Shown: positions 7,865-15,832 of the stretch, piece by piece
Numbering within the stretch: position 1 is the stretch's first letter
Layout of the letters: every line of letters starts with the position of its first letter
Assembly (NCBI GenBank): GCA_964550165.1
Contig: CAZJYC010000024.1
Location: 1-33,697 of the forward strand
Source of the DNA: CAZJYC01 sp964550165
GTDB taxonomy: Bacteria; Acidobacteriota; Aminicenantia; Aminicenantales; Aminicenantaceae
Direction of reading: 5' to 3'
DNA length: 33,697 bases
Made by a program: the position numbers and the translations under genes
The notes under the pieces: model-generated
Databases searched by the model: none
The model's input: only the letters and a program-made list of their open reading frames with translations
Told to the model about the DNA's origin: nothing

Positions 7865-8368
7865 ATGGCGAAAAAAATGAAAACACTTGTCTTAGGCCTG
7901 GGAAACGAGCTCTACGGCGACGATGCTGTCGGGATCCACGTGGTGCGAAGGCTGAAGCAGGAACTCGAGTCAAAGGAAGGACTGCTCGAAGATATCGACT
8001 TCGAGGAATGCCCTCTTTCGGGACTTGCCTTGCTCGACGTCATCATCGGCTATGACAGACTCATCATCATCGACACCATAAAAAAGTCCAATCCTGCGAC
8101 AGGACAGGTCCACATCCTGGAAGAGAAGGACTTGAGACATATCCCTGGCCCTTCTCCCCATTACGTCTCCATCCCCCAAACGTTGGAAATCGGAAAAAAT
8201 TTGAGACTCCGGATTCCATCCAAAATCAAAATCATAGCTGTTGAGGCCAAAAACATGTATAATCTCGGTGAAAATTTGACAGAAGAAATGACCAGGGCCA
8301 TCCCGCTGATCGTCAAGAGTGCGAATAAAGTTTTGCAACGAATGATAGCCGGGGAGGCGAAATCCTGA
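7865..8368 (+). CDS. Hydrogenase maturation protease (HyaD/HybD-like, peptidase M52)
   Basis: This 167-residue protein begins with the signature of nickel-dependent hydrogenase endopeptidases, LGLGNELYGDDAVG, whose Glu is a metal ligand. It continues with IIDTIKKSNPATGQVH (second acidic ligand) and a His in PSPHYVSI that fits the third. The role is cleavage of the C-terminal peptide of a [NiFe] hydrogenase large subunit once the metal centre is built. It is distinct in sequence from the HycI-type protease whose end lies at 3-263, so two hydrogenases, or two substrates, may be served. The second ATG at 7877 is also a possible start. HypB begins one base after the stop, so the genes are co-transcribed. 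Confidence 0.9.
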   Translation: MAKKMKTLVLGLGNELYGDDAVGIHVVRRLKQELESKEGLLEDIDFEECPLSGLALLDVIIGYDRLIIIDTIKKSNPATGQVHILEEKDLRHIPGPSPHYVSIPQTLEIGKNLRLRIPSKIKIIAVEAKNMYNLGENLTEEMTRAIPLIVKSANKVLQRMIAGEAKS

Positions 8369-8369
8369 A

Positions 8370-9041
8370 ATGGAAAAAAAAGAAGTCCTTGTCCTGGAAG
8401 AGCTTCTGGGCTCCAATAAAAAAATTGCTGCCCAAATCCGCAACAAGCTCGAAGAAAAGGGAATCCTAACCGTGAACATCCTCGGCTCTCCCGGAGCGGG
8501 CAAGACTTCTCTTTTAGAAAAAATTGCCGAGCACATTAAACCCCACTACAATATGGCCGTTATCGAAGGGGATATCGAGACCGAAAGGGATGCCGAGAGA
8601 ATAAGGGCCAAAGGCATTCCCGCCTGGCAGATCATCACCGGAGGAGCCTGCCATCTCGAGGCCAAGATGGTGGGCAAGATTTTTTCTGAAATCCCGGCGG
8701 GAATAGATTTTCTCTTCATCGAAAACGTCGGCAACCTCGTCTGTCCGGCCAGCTATGATCTGGGAGAGACCATCCGGTGCGTGCTCCTCTCCACTCCTGA
8801 AGGAGACGATAAGCCCAAAAAATATCCCAAAGCCTTCACCACATCCGACTGCCTGGTCATCACCAAGTCTGACCTTATTCCCGTTCTGCCTTTCAACCTG
8901 GAAACCGCCCGGAAGGAGGCGCTGGACGTTAATCCCAAGCTCGAAATTTTTGTCACTTCAGCCCTCAAGAGTGCAGGGATCGGCGAATTGACCGAGTATT
9001 TCCTCTCCGCCCTAAGTCACCTCCGGCATAAGAATGCATGA
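8370..9041 (+). CDS. hypB: Hydrogenase nickel incorporation GTPase HypB
   Basis: This 223-residue SIMIBI GTPase has Walker A GSPGAGKT at 39-46, then EGDIETERDAERI, the metal-site residues in GGACHLEA and NLVCPASYD, the guanine-specificity motif ITKSD, and SALKSAGIGEL. It delivers nickel, with HypA, to the hydrogenase large-subunit precursor. It lacks the N-terminal His-rich tract and the CxxCGC-type site of some homologues, so nickel storage is not expected, but the G-domain metal site (Cys-His plus Cys) is intact. It overlaps hypA by eight bases. HypC, HypD, HypE and HypF are not in the window and must be elsewhere. Confidence 0.95.
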   Translation: MEKKEVLVLEELLGSNKKIAAQIRNKLEEKGILTVNILGSPGAGKTSLLEKIAEHIKPHYNMAVIEGDIETERDAERIRAKGIPAWQIITGGACHLEAKMVGKIFSEIPAGIDFLFIENVGNLVCPASYDLGETIRCVLLSTPEGDDKPKKYPKAFTTSDCLVITKSDLIPVLPFNLETARKEALDVNPKLEIFVTSALKSAGIGELTEYFLSALSHLRHKNA

Positions 9042-9378
9042 ACTCTCGATCGTAGCCAATCTCTTCGAAATCTTGGAAGACCAGGCCAGAGAAAAAAAAG
9101 CCAAAAAAATCCTCTCCGTCCAGCTCAAGGTGGGTGTTCTCTCAGGCGTTGTTCCTGAATTCCTGGAAACCGCTTTTGATATCTACAAAAAAGAAACCGT
9201 CGCTTCGGAGGCCAGATTGAAAATAGAGACAGTTCCGCTGAAAATTCAGTGTCAACATTGCGGCGCAGAGATGGTCAAGGATGACTTTGTTTTCGTCTGC
9301 AGCACCTGCGGTTCCAGGGAATTGAAAACTCTGGCGGGCACTGAACTTTTTCTTGAAAGAATCGAAATGGAAGTTTGA
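9034..9378 (+). CDS. hypA: Hydrogenase nickel chaperone HypA
   Basis: This 114-residue protein starts with MHELSIV, where H2 and E3 are the nickel-binding residues of HypA. It carries the zinc site C73-x2-C76 and C89-x2-C92. Length and domain order match the HypA/HybF family. It acts with HypB in nickel insertion. The start overlaps the end of hypB, and its stop is separated by a single base from the glutamate dehydrogenase ATG at 9380, so the whole set looks like one transcript. Confidence 0.96.
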   Translation: MHELSIVANLFEILEDQAREKKAKKILSVQLKVGVLSGVVPEFLETAFDIYKKETVASEARLKIETVPLKIQCQHCGAEMVKDDFVFVCSTCGSRELKTLAGTELFLERIEMEV

Positions 9379-9379
9379 G

Positions 9380-12256
9380 ATGAAAAGCTTAAAAGAAATT
9401 GCCGAAAAATCATTCCTCGATGAAAACGAACTGCAAAAGGTTGAGGACACCATACTCAGTCATGGGAACTACACCCAGGCCGCAATCCGTGAGGAAATCG
9501 ACTGGTTCTGCAAGGGATTGGGAATGAACGAGTACTATTTCAAGACAACCCCCCTGGAAACAATTGCCAATCATATCGAAGCCATCAAGGCCGCAGAAAT
9601 CATGGCCACGATCCAGAAAGAGAAAATTCTAAAAATCGATTTGGGAACAGAGCTGGAAAATGAGGCGGTTTATCTGGTCGATGACTACCATGACCGGGCA
9701 TGGGAGGTGGAGAGGCGGATTGAGGAGAAATACCCAAACTGCCGTCTCCAGTCTTACCGGACGACAGGCACCGCCCTGGGAGTGGAGCGTCTTCGGATGT
9801 ATTTCGTCTATAAGCCAAAAATCAATCTCGATGAAATTCTCCCGGGCGAAACAGACCTCAAAAAAATCGCCTGCGATTCTTTCTTAAAAACAGCGGCCAA
9901 AGAAACTTTCGACAGATACCAGGAAGCCATAGAAAAGGCCAAAGGCTGGGAGACCCCTCTGATCGGAGTCTCCCATAAGAAGGAAACAAAAGAACTGCGG
10001 ATCATGATTCTGACTAACAGGGAATCGAGCTTTCGTTTCTTCTCCAACGTCTCTGATGTGATCAACTCTCACAAACTGGTTTCCAACAGAAAGTATGTCG
10101 AACAGTTCGCTAACGGTAAGACAGCCTACACCATTTATCTGGATGACATTGAGGATGAAACTCTCATCCAGGAAATCATCGAGGATATCAGCCTCGTCTA
10201 CGTCATTCCCGAAAGTCCCCTTTCTGCCCTGTTCAGGGAAGGAAAGCTCAACGCTCAGGAAACCGTATTCGGCGTATCCGCCTGGAGTTTCAGCCATCAA
10301 TTCTTGTCCGAGTACGATGAAGAGTACCTCAAACTGGTCGAGGTTCTAAAAGATTCGCCTGAACTCGTCGGAATCCTCCGCAATCTCAAAACGAGGCTAG
10401 CCAAAGTCGCTTACCAGGAGGCGAGAATCTGGCATTCGCTCGTGGAAAATCGTGATTACCTCAAAAAGGCCTTTCAGCTCTTCGACAGAAAGTTCAATCC
10501 TCTTCTTAAGGACCATGATATTGAAAAACAGATGGCCCAGCTTAAAGAAGAAATTGGCCGAAAAATCAAAGTCGAAATTGACAGGAACATTTTCAACGCA
10601 GTCATGCTCTTCATCGATGTCATCCAGAGGACAAATTTCTACAAAAAAGAGAAAACCTCTCTGGCCTACATGTACTCCCCTCAATTCCTCAACAAGGTGG
10701 ATTACCCGGTTACTCCTTTTGGAATTTTTCATATTATCGGGACCGAACTCCGGGGCTTCCATGTCAGATTCAGGGATATCGCCCGAGGGGGAATCAGAAT
10801 TGTCCGCTCCGGCAATTACCAGAGCTATCTTTTCAACTCTGATTTTATCTTCGACGAGAACTACGGCCTGGCTTTGACCCAACAGCACAAAAACAAGGAT
10901 ATTCCTGAGGGAGGATCCAAAGGAGCCATCCTGCTCCGCTGGGGGTATCAGGACAGGCCTGAAGTGGCTTTCAAAAAGTATGTCAACGGCCTCCTCGACC
11001 TGCTTATGCCCGACGCAAGCATCGTCGACTATTATGGACGTGAGGCCATTCTTTTTTTAGGCCCGGATGAGGGAACGGCCGAGCTGATGGATTGGGCGTC
11101 ACGAAGGGCAAAAGTCTTTAACTACCCCTACTGGAAGGCCTTCTCGACAGGAAAGCCGCCAGCCATGGGCGGTATCCCGCATGACCTCTACGGCATGACC
11201 ACCAATTCCATCCATCAATACGTTCTCAATATTCTCCAGAAACTGGGAAAGAGAGAGGAAGACATCACGAAAGTCATGACCGGCGGGCCTGACGGAGACC
11301 TGGGCAGCAACGAAATCCTCGTCTCCAAAGACAAAATCCTGGCAATTGTCGATGGCTCAGGCGTTCTCTTCGACCCGGAAGGAATCCAGCGGGAGGAATT
11401 GGTGAAACTGGCCAAGGCAAGAAAAATGGTTGAAAACTTTCCAAAAAATCGTCTCTCTCCTGATGGCTTTCTGGTCACCATCAAGGAGCAGGATCTCGTC
11501 CTGCCGGATGGAGAGAGGGTGGCCAGCGGTCTTGAATTCCGCAATTCGTTCCATCTCCATCCCAAGTTCCGGTCAGACCTTTTTGTTCCCTGCGGCGGAA
11601 GACCGGCCTCGATCAACATCAACAACTGGACAAAGCTCATCGACAAGAACGGAAAGCCCCGATTCAAAATTATCGTCGAAGGCGCGAATCTCTTCATCAC
11701 CCAGCAAGCCCGCCTGCGGCTTGAAGAACACGGTGTCATTATTTATAAAGATGCCTCAGCCAACAAGGGAGGTGTCACCTCCTCCTCCCTGGAAGTTTTT
11801 GCCAGCCTGGCTCTGACCGATGACGAATACGACAGGCTCATGTGCGTCAGAGACGGTGTGGTGCCCGAATTCAGAAAAACCTATATCCAAGAGATCATCC
11901 AGATCATCCGGGAGAACGCCAGCCTGGAATTTGAAATCATCTGGAAGGAAAACGAACGAAAAAAAATTCCGCGCTCCATCCTTTCTGATTTGATCAGCGA
12001 AAAAATCAACAGAATCAAGGACGCCATCTACGCCTCGGACCTCTTCAACAATCAGCCGCTCTTCCGGAAGGTCATCGAATGCTGCTGCCCGCAGATCCTG
12101 ATCAAACAGGTCGGGTTCGACAAAATCTTCAAGAGAGTCCCGGATTCTTACCTGAGAGCTGTCTTCGCTTCCCGCCTTGCCAGCCGTTATATCTACAAAT
12201 GTGGCCTGGATGCCAACGAGATAGATTTTTACGATTTCCTCAAAGAATACAAATAG
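9380..12256 (+). CDS. NAD-glutamate dehydrogenase, large (115-kDa-type)
   Basis: A 958-residue protein with a long N-terminal region of unknown fold and a C-terminal Glu/Leu/Phe/Val-type dehydrogenase core. Core features: RGGIRIVRSGNYQSY, the PEGGSKGAILLRWG segment that fits the substrate-binding Gly-Lys loop, PDEGTAELMDWASRRAK, the MTGGPDGDLGSNEIL dinucleotide-binding segment (D638 region) and VEGANLFITQQARLRLEE with NKGGVTSSSLEVFASLAL. Length fits the Gdh2-like 115-kDa class, not the 180-kDa class. It would deaminate glutamate to 2-oxoglutarate and ammonia with NAD. The frame extends nine codons to a TTG, but the ATG right after the hypA stop is preferred. Linkage to hydrogenase and Hdr genes suggests that reducing power from glutamate is routed there (inference). 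Confidence 0.9.
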   Translation: MKSLKEIAEKSFLDENELQKVEDTILSHGNYTQAAIREEIDWFCKGLGMNEYYFKTTPLETIANHIEAIKAAEIMATIQKEKILKIDLGTELENEAVYLVDDYHDRAWEVERRIEEKYPNCRLQSYRTTGTALGVERLRMYFVYKPKINLDEILPGETDLKKIACDSFLKTAAKETFDRYQEAIEKAKGWETPLIGVSHKKETKELRIMILTNRESSFRFFSNVSDVINSHKLVSNRKYVEQFANGKTAYTIYLDDIEDETLIQEIIEDISLVYVIPESPLSALFREGKLNAQETVFGVSAWSFSHQFLSEYDEEYLKLVEVLKDSPELVGILRNLKTRLAKVAYQEARIWHSLVENRDYLKKAFQLFDRKFNPLLKDHDIEKQMAQLKEEIGRKIKVEIDRNIFNAVMLFIDVIQRTNFYKKEKTSLAYMYSPQFLNKVDYPVTPFGIFHIIGTELRGFHVRFRDIARGGIRIVRSGNYQSYLFNSDFIFDENYGLALTQQHKNKDIPEGGSKGAILLRWGYQDRPEVAFKKYVNGLLDLLMPDASIVDYYGREAILFLGPDEGTAELMDWASRRAKVFNYPYWKAFSTGKPPAMGGIPHDLYGMTTNSIHQYVLNILQKLGKREEDITKVMTGGPDGDLGSNEILVSKDKILAIVDGSGVLFDPEGIQREELVKLAKARKMVENFPKNRLSPDGFLVTIKEQDLVLPDGERVASGLEFRNSFHLHPKFRSDLFVPCGGRPASININNWTKLIDKNGKPRFKIIVEGANLFITQQARLRLEEHGVIIYKDASANKGGVTSSSLEVFASLALTDDEYDRLMCVRDGVVPEFRKTYIQEIIQIIRENASLEFEIIWKENERKKIPRSILSDLISEKINRIKDAIYASDLFNNQPLFRKVIECCCPQILIKQVGFDKIFKRVPDSYLRAVFASRLASRYIYKCGLDANEIDFYDFLKEYK

Positions 12257-12287
12257 CGGCGTAAGAAGTGAATTCAGCCAGGAAAAT

Positions 12288-12357
12288 CGGAGTTGGCTTA
12301 TCTCGCCTGTTAGGTAGGCTCGCGTTCTCGGGTCTTTGGGGTTTTCGAAAATCTCTT
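12288..12357 (-). pseudogene. pstB 3'-end fragment (direct repeat copy 1)
   Basis: Bases 12301-12357 match 14191-14247 at 56 of 57 positions, and 12288-12300 match 14178-14190 at 8 of 13. The second copy is the true end of pstB. Read on the - strand, the fragment encodes the PstB tail EIFENPKDPRTRAYLTGEIS. The differences inside that stretch are silent (CTG to CTA, ATC to ATA), and the stop codon is replaced by CAA. Homology stops abruptly at 12357. This is a gene fragment created by duplication, insertion or recombination. Confidence 0.75.
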
Positions 12358-12413
12358 TTGATCCTCATTTTTTCGGTGGATATTTGACGGAATTTCCTTT
12401 CATTTCAAAATTT

Positions 12414-12443
12414 TTGACCGCATCCCTCCGTGTGTGATATCTT
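12414..12443 (+). promoter_or_regulatory. Candidate sigma-70 promoter for the aldo/keto reductase gene
   Basis: TTGACC (12414-12419) and TATCTT (12438-12443) are separated by 18 bases. They would start transcription about 135 bases before the ATG at 12586. Confidence 0.4.
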
Positions 12444-12585
12444 AGCCGCTTATGTCATCGGCCGGATACCAGAAAAAATTGCGATAGATCTCACATGAAT
12501 CAAAAAACCGGATTCGATTATTTTCGTATTCTTTAACGAGTCGATTCGGACTGAAAGAGATACATTTATTTTTTTGGGAGGAGAG

Positions 12586-13896
12586 ATGAGTCGAAAAATT
12601 CAAATGGGCCGAAGGCATTTTTTGAAGCAATCCGCAGTTGGAATCGTCGGCGCTGGCATGACTGCCAAGATCGGCTGGGGACGAGTCTCAGAGCAGGAAA
12701 CCAAGCCACCCGTTAGAATCAAGGAGTACCGTGTTCTTGGACGGACTGGCTTCAAAGTCTCGGATATCGGGGCAGGCTCCATCCAGGACGAAGGTGTGCT
12801 CGGTGCCGCTCTTGACGCGGGGGTAAACTACATCGATAGCGCCGAGCAGTATCCTGGCCACCACCGGCTTATAGCCAAGGTTCTCAAAGGAAGGGACCGT
12901 AAGTCGGTCTTCATCGCCACCAAGCTGGAAGTCAAGGACGACAAGTCAAAGGAAGGTTTTCTCAGTCGTGCTCGCAAGTGCCTCGAGGAGCTCGAGACAG
13001 ACTACGTCGACTGCCTGATGATGCACATGCCGGAAAAAGTCGAGACGCTCAAGACCGAAGGCTTCCACGCCGCCATGGAAGAGCTTAAAGCCGAAGGCCG
13101 AGTCCAGTTCGTGGGTGTATCCAACCACGGCTCATTCTGGTTCAAGGACCCGGAAGAGACCATGGAGAAAGTCCTTCTGGCTGCGGCCGAGGACGGACGC
13201 TTCGATGTTTTTCTCTTCGCCTACAACTTCCTCAAGATGGACCAGAATGAGAGGGTGCTTGAGGCCTGCAAGGAAAAAAAGATTGGCACTGCTCTGATGA
13301 AAACCACGCCTGTCGCCATCTACTACAGCCTGAAATCGCGGATAGAGCAGTTGGAGAAGGAAAAAAAGGAAGTCCATCCTTTGTACGCTGAGGGGTTGAA
13401 GCGGTACAAGGATAAAGTGGACAAGGCTCAGGATTTCATCAAGAGGTACAACCTTCAGAGCCAGGAGGAGATCAAGGCTGCAGCCGTACGGTTTTGCCTG
13501 GAAAACCCAAGCGTCAACACTGTCTGCTGTTTGCCAAGAACCTATGATGAGATGGAGAGCTTTATTCGCCTCTCAGGAAGCCGGCTCAGCGATTGGGACA
13601 AGGCCAGGCTGGCTGCCTACCGGGAAGGCTGCGGCGAGCTTTACTGCCGCCATGCCTGTGGCGTTTGCGAGCCCGGGTGTCCGCACGACGTTCCGGTCAA
13701 CACCATTATGCGCTATCATCACTATTTTGCCTCCCAAGGACGCGAACGAGAGGCTATGAGTCTATACGCGGAGATTCCCGGTGTCAAAGCAGAAGCCTGC
13801 CTGAAGTGTCCTGGATATTGCGAGGCCGCTTGTCCCTATAAAGTTCCAGTCCAGGGCATGCTTCTTCTTGCTCACCGACAGCTTTCTCTGCCTTAG
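12586..13896 (+). CDS. Tat-exported aldo/keto reductase with C-terminal Fe-S-type cysteine motifs
   Basis: The 436-residue product starts with a twin-arginine signal: R9-R10 in GRRHFLKQ, then a hydrophobic GIVGAGMTA stretch. An aldo/keto reductase barrel follows, with the tetrad D84, Y89 (DSAEQY), K113 (IATKLE) and H147 (LMMHMP). The C-terminal 110 residues carry two cysteine groups, C-x3-C-x2-C-x3-CP (YCRHACGVCEPGCP) and C-x2-C-x3-C-x3-CP (CLKCPGYCEAACP), which look like two [4Fe-4S] sites. The substrate is unknown. Folding in the cytoplasm with cofactors before export fits the Tat signal. The ATG follows GGGAGGAGAG; the TTG at 12574 lies within or before that ribosome site and is rejected. 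The gene is bracketed by direct repeats of the pstB end, hinting that it arrived as an insertion. Confidence 0.88.
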   Translation: MSRKIQMGRRHFLKQSAVGIVGAGMTAKIGWGRVSEQETKPPVRIKEYRVLGRTGFKVSDIGAGSIQDEGVLGAALDAGVNYIDSAEQYPGHHRLIAKVLKGRDRKSVFIATKLEVKDDKSKEGFLSRARKCLEELETDYVDCLMMHMPEKVETLKTEGFHAAMEELKAEGRVQFVGVSNHGSFWFKDPEETMEKVLLAAAEDGRFDVFLFAYNFLKMDQNERVLEACKEKKIGTALMKTTPVAIYYSLKSRIEQLEKEKKEVHPLYAEGLKRYKDKVDKAQDFIKRYNLQSQEEIKAAAVRFCLENPSVNTVCCLPRTYDEMESFIRLSGSRLSDWDKARLAAYREGCGELYCRHACGVCEPGCPHDVPVNTIMRYHHYFASQGREREAMSLYAEIPGVKAEACLKCPGYCEAACPYKVPVQGMLLLAHRQLSLP

Positions 13897-13954
13897 CGCC
13901 TCCTTCGCCACGGATCGCTTATCAGGAACTTCTGATGACGGCAGGGGCAAGTGC

Positions 13955-13979
13955 CGAATATTATTCGTGACTTTTTTTT
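13955..13979 (+). terminator. Intrinsic terminator of the aldo/keto reductase gene
   Basis: CGAATA and TATTCG form a 6-bp stem around a single T (13955-13967), followed by TGAC and a run of eight T. The stem is AT-rich and the loop too tight to keep all pairs, so it is a weak but well-placed terminator. The rest of 13897-14182 shows nothing else recognisable. Confidence 0.45.
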
Positions 13980-14177
13980 CCTCCCGGAGAAGAAGTCTGC
14001 GTGGCTTCTGGGCCTTTTAGCTCTCAGTTCGGACTCGGGAATGTATCATCTGTCTCCTCAGCTTCATTGACATCGCCTCGAGCCATGATTGACTATTTCT
14101 CACAACAGGATTACGGGATAATCAGGACAGAAACGCCCTCTCTGCTCGAGCGGCCGAAAAGGAAATTTTTTTTTCAT

Positions 14178-14247
14178 CGAAATCAGCTGATCTCGCCTGT
14201 CAGGTAGGCTCGCGTTCTCGGGTCTTTGGGGTTTTCGAAAATCTCTT
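14178..14247 (-). repeat. Direct repeat copy 2 (3' end of intact pstB)
   Basis: This is the partner of the fragment at 12288-12357. The two copies bracket a 1.82-kb segment containing only the aldo/keto reductase gene. Here the repeat includes the TGA of pstB. Confidence 0.75.
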
Positions 14248-14944
14248 GAGCAGGACCGTGCTCGACGAGCTCTCCCAGGTAGAGAAAAACAATATAATCC
14301 GCAATTCTCTTAGCCTGGCGCAGGATATGAGTGACAACGATGATGGTGTATTCTGGCTTCAGTTCGATAAGCCTTCTCTCGACATTCTGGCTGGACTGGG
14401 GGTCAAGAGCCGAAGTGGGCTCATCGCCCAGGATGATCTCCGGCTCGACGGCCAGGCCTCTCGCCAAGCATAGCCTCTGCTGCTGGCCCACGGAGAGTCT
14501 CGATGCCGGCTGGGGAAGCCTGCCTCTGACCTCATCCCACAGCCCGGCGAGCTTTAAATAATGTTCAACAATCTTATCGAGCTTCGCCCTATCCCGGGTC
14601 CCGTGAATCCTCGGGCCATAGGCCACATTGTCATAAATGGACATGGGAAGAGCCTGAGGCTTTTGAGAAAGCAAACCCATCTTCTTTCGGATATGGGTGA
14701 TCTCCACCTTTGGGTCGAAGATATCTTCCCCATCCACAAAAATTTTGCCTTTGACCCTAATTCCATCAAAAGGAGTGAGCAGCCTGTTCATGGATTTCAA
14801 AAGAGTCGTCTTCCCGCAGCCTGAAGGTCCGATGATGACCGTGATTCTTTTATCCGGAATATCAACGGAAATATCCTTCAGCGCCGGGTGGCCGTCGTAA
14901 GATACGCTGAGATTTTGAATGCTGATATGGCTTTTGTATTCCAT
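14183..14944 (-). CDS. pstB: Phosphate-type ABC transporter ATP-binding protein PstB
   Basis: This 253-residue ABC ATPase has Walker A GPSGCGKTT, the Q loop in LLSQKPQALPMSIYDNVAYG (a PstB hallmark is KPxxxPMSIYDN), signature LSVGQQQR, Walker B IILGDEPTSALD and H-loop VTHILRQAKRIADY. It energises uptake through PstC and PstA. Two departures from typical PstB are visible: V152 in place of the second Gly-side residue of LSGGQ, and Ser in place of Phe before the Q-loop Gln. Both are tolerated in some ABC proteins. It is the last gene of the porin-pstS-pstC-pstA-pstB operon. Its 3' end is duplicated at 12288-12357. Confidence 0.93.
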   Translation of the reverse strand: MEYKSHISIQNLSVSYDGHPALKDISVDIPDKRITVIIGPSGCGKTTLLKSMNRLLTPFDGIRVKGKIFVDGEDIFDPKVEITHIRKKMGLLSQKPQALPMSIYDNVAYGPRIHGTRDRAKLDKIVEHYLKLAGLWDEVRGRLPQPASRLSVGQQQRLCLARGLAVEPEIILGDEPTSALDPQSSQNVERRLIELKPEYTIIVVTHILRQAKRIADYIVFLYLGELVEHGPAQEIFENPKDPRTRAYLTGEIS

Positions 14945-14953
14945 CGCCTTCCC

Positions 14954-15832
14954 CTATTTAATCAAGAATTTTTTATATCTTTTGATCAATATCCTTGATA
15001 CCAGACTGATCAAAAGGATAATCCCGGTCAAAATAGCAGCCGAGGCATAAGCTCTTTCCTGCACCTCAGGAAAAGGTGTTCCCAGCTGAAAGAAAATAGC
15101 CAGAGGCAGCGTGGCTGCCGGCTGAAAAAGAGAGGTGGGAATGCGGTCGCTGAATCCAGCCGTGAAGATCACCGACGCGGCGTCTCCGATACCCCGGCCA
15201 AAAGCAAGCAGGATGGCGGTTAAAATGCCAGGAAATGTTTGCCTGACCACGACTTTCAAGGCGGTCTCAAGCTTTGTGGCTCCCAATGAATAAGACGCAT
15301 CCTGGAGTTCCCTCGGCACCATCCGGATGACTTCGTCCATGGCCCGGCTCATTATCGGCAATTCCAGCAGAGCGACGGTTATAATCCCCGCCAAAAGAGA
15401 CGCTCTAAGCCCCATAAAAATCATGATGATGAAGCCAAAAGCCCCGAAGACAATCGAAGGAATCCCCCAGAGGACATCGAAAGAAAATCGAGTTAAGGTG
15501 GCTAACCGTGAAGATTTCCTGGCGTACAGGTTCAGATAAAGCACAACCGGAAGGCTGAGGAAAATGGCCAGAATCGTCGCCCCTGCAGCCAGGTAAAAAG
15601 AGCCGATGATGGCGTTGAGGATTCCGCCTTCTTTCCCCAGATAATACCCGCCCTTCGGTGTTTGGCTGATCATCGACAGCTTGAGCACAGGAAGACTTTT
15701 CCAGACGACTGTACCCACAATCAGCAGAAGACTCCCGATGACCAGGGCTGTGGACCCCACCATCAGCAGTTTGAAAAATCCTTCTGTGATTTTTCTTTTC
15801 TTCAGGTTCGAGCGCAGAAAGAAAAACATCAT
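14954..15832 (-). CDS. pstA: Phosphate-type ABC transporter permease PstA
   Basis: A 292-residue membrane protein with about six hydrophobic segments, beginning with one at residues 18-45 and ending with one near the C-terminus (AILTGIILLISLVSRIL). The cytoplasmic coupling loop is visible as DASYSLGATKLETALKVVVRQTFPGI, with the typical GATKxxT and later FGRGIGDAASVIFTAG segment of PstA. It pairs with PstC to form the inner-membrane channel. The start ATG overlaps the pstC stop, and pstB begins nine bases after its stop, showing tight coupling. Confidence 0.93.
   Translation of the reverse strand: MMFFFLRSNLKKRKITEGFFKLLMVGSTALVIGSLLLIVGTVVWKSLPVLKLSMISQTPKGGYYLGKEGGILNAIIGSFYLAAGATILAIFLSLPVVLYLNLYARKSSRLATLTRFSFDVLWGIPSIVFGAFGFIIMIFMGLRASLLAGIITVALLELPIMSRAMDEVIRMVPRELQDASYSLGATKLETALKVVVRQTFPGILTAILLAFGRGIGDAASVIFTAGFSDRIPTSLFQPAATLPLAIFFQLGTPFPEVQERAYASAAILTGIILLISLVSRILIKRYKKFLIK

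Larger units (their letters stand above)
12257..12585. other. Intergenic region: direct repeat copy plus promoter
   Basis: These 329 bases contain a 70-bp copy of the 3' end of pstB (12288-12357), a possible sigma-70 promoter (12414-12443) and a strong Shine-Dalgarno for the next gene. No ORF with recognisable content is present. Confidence 0.65.
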
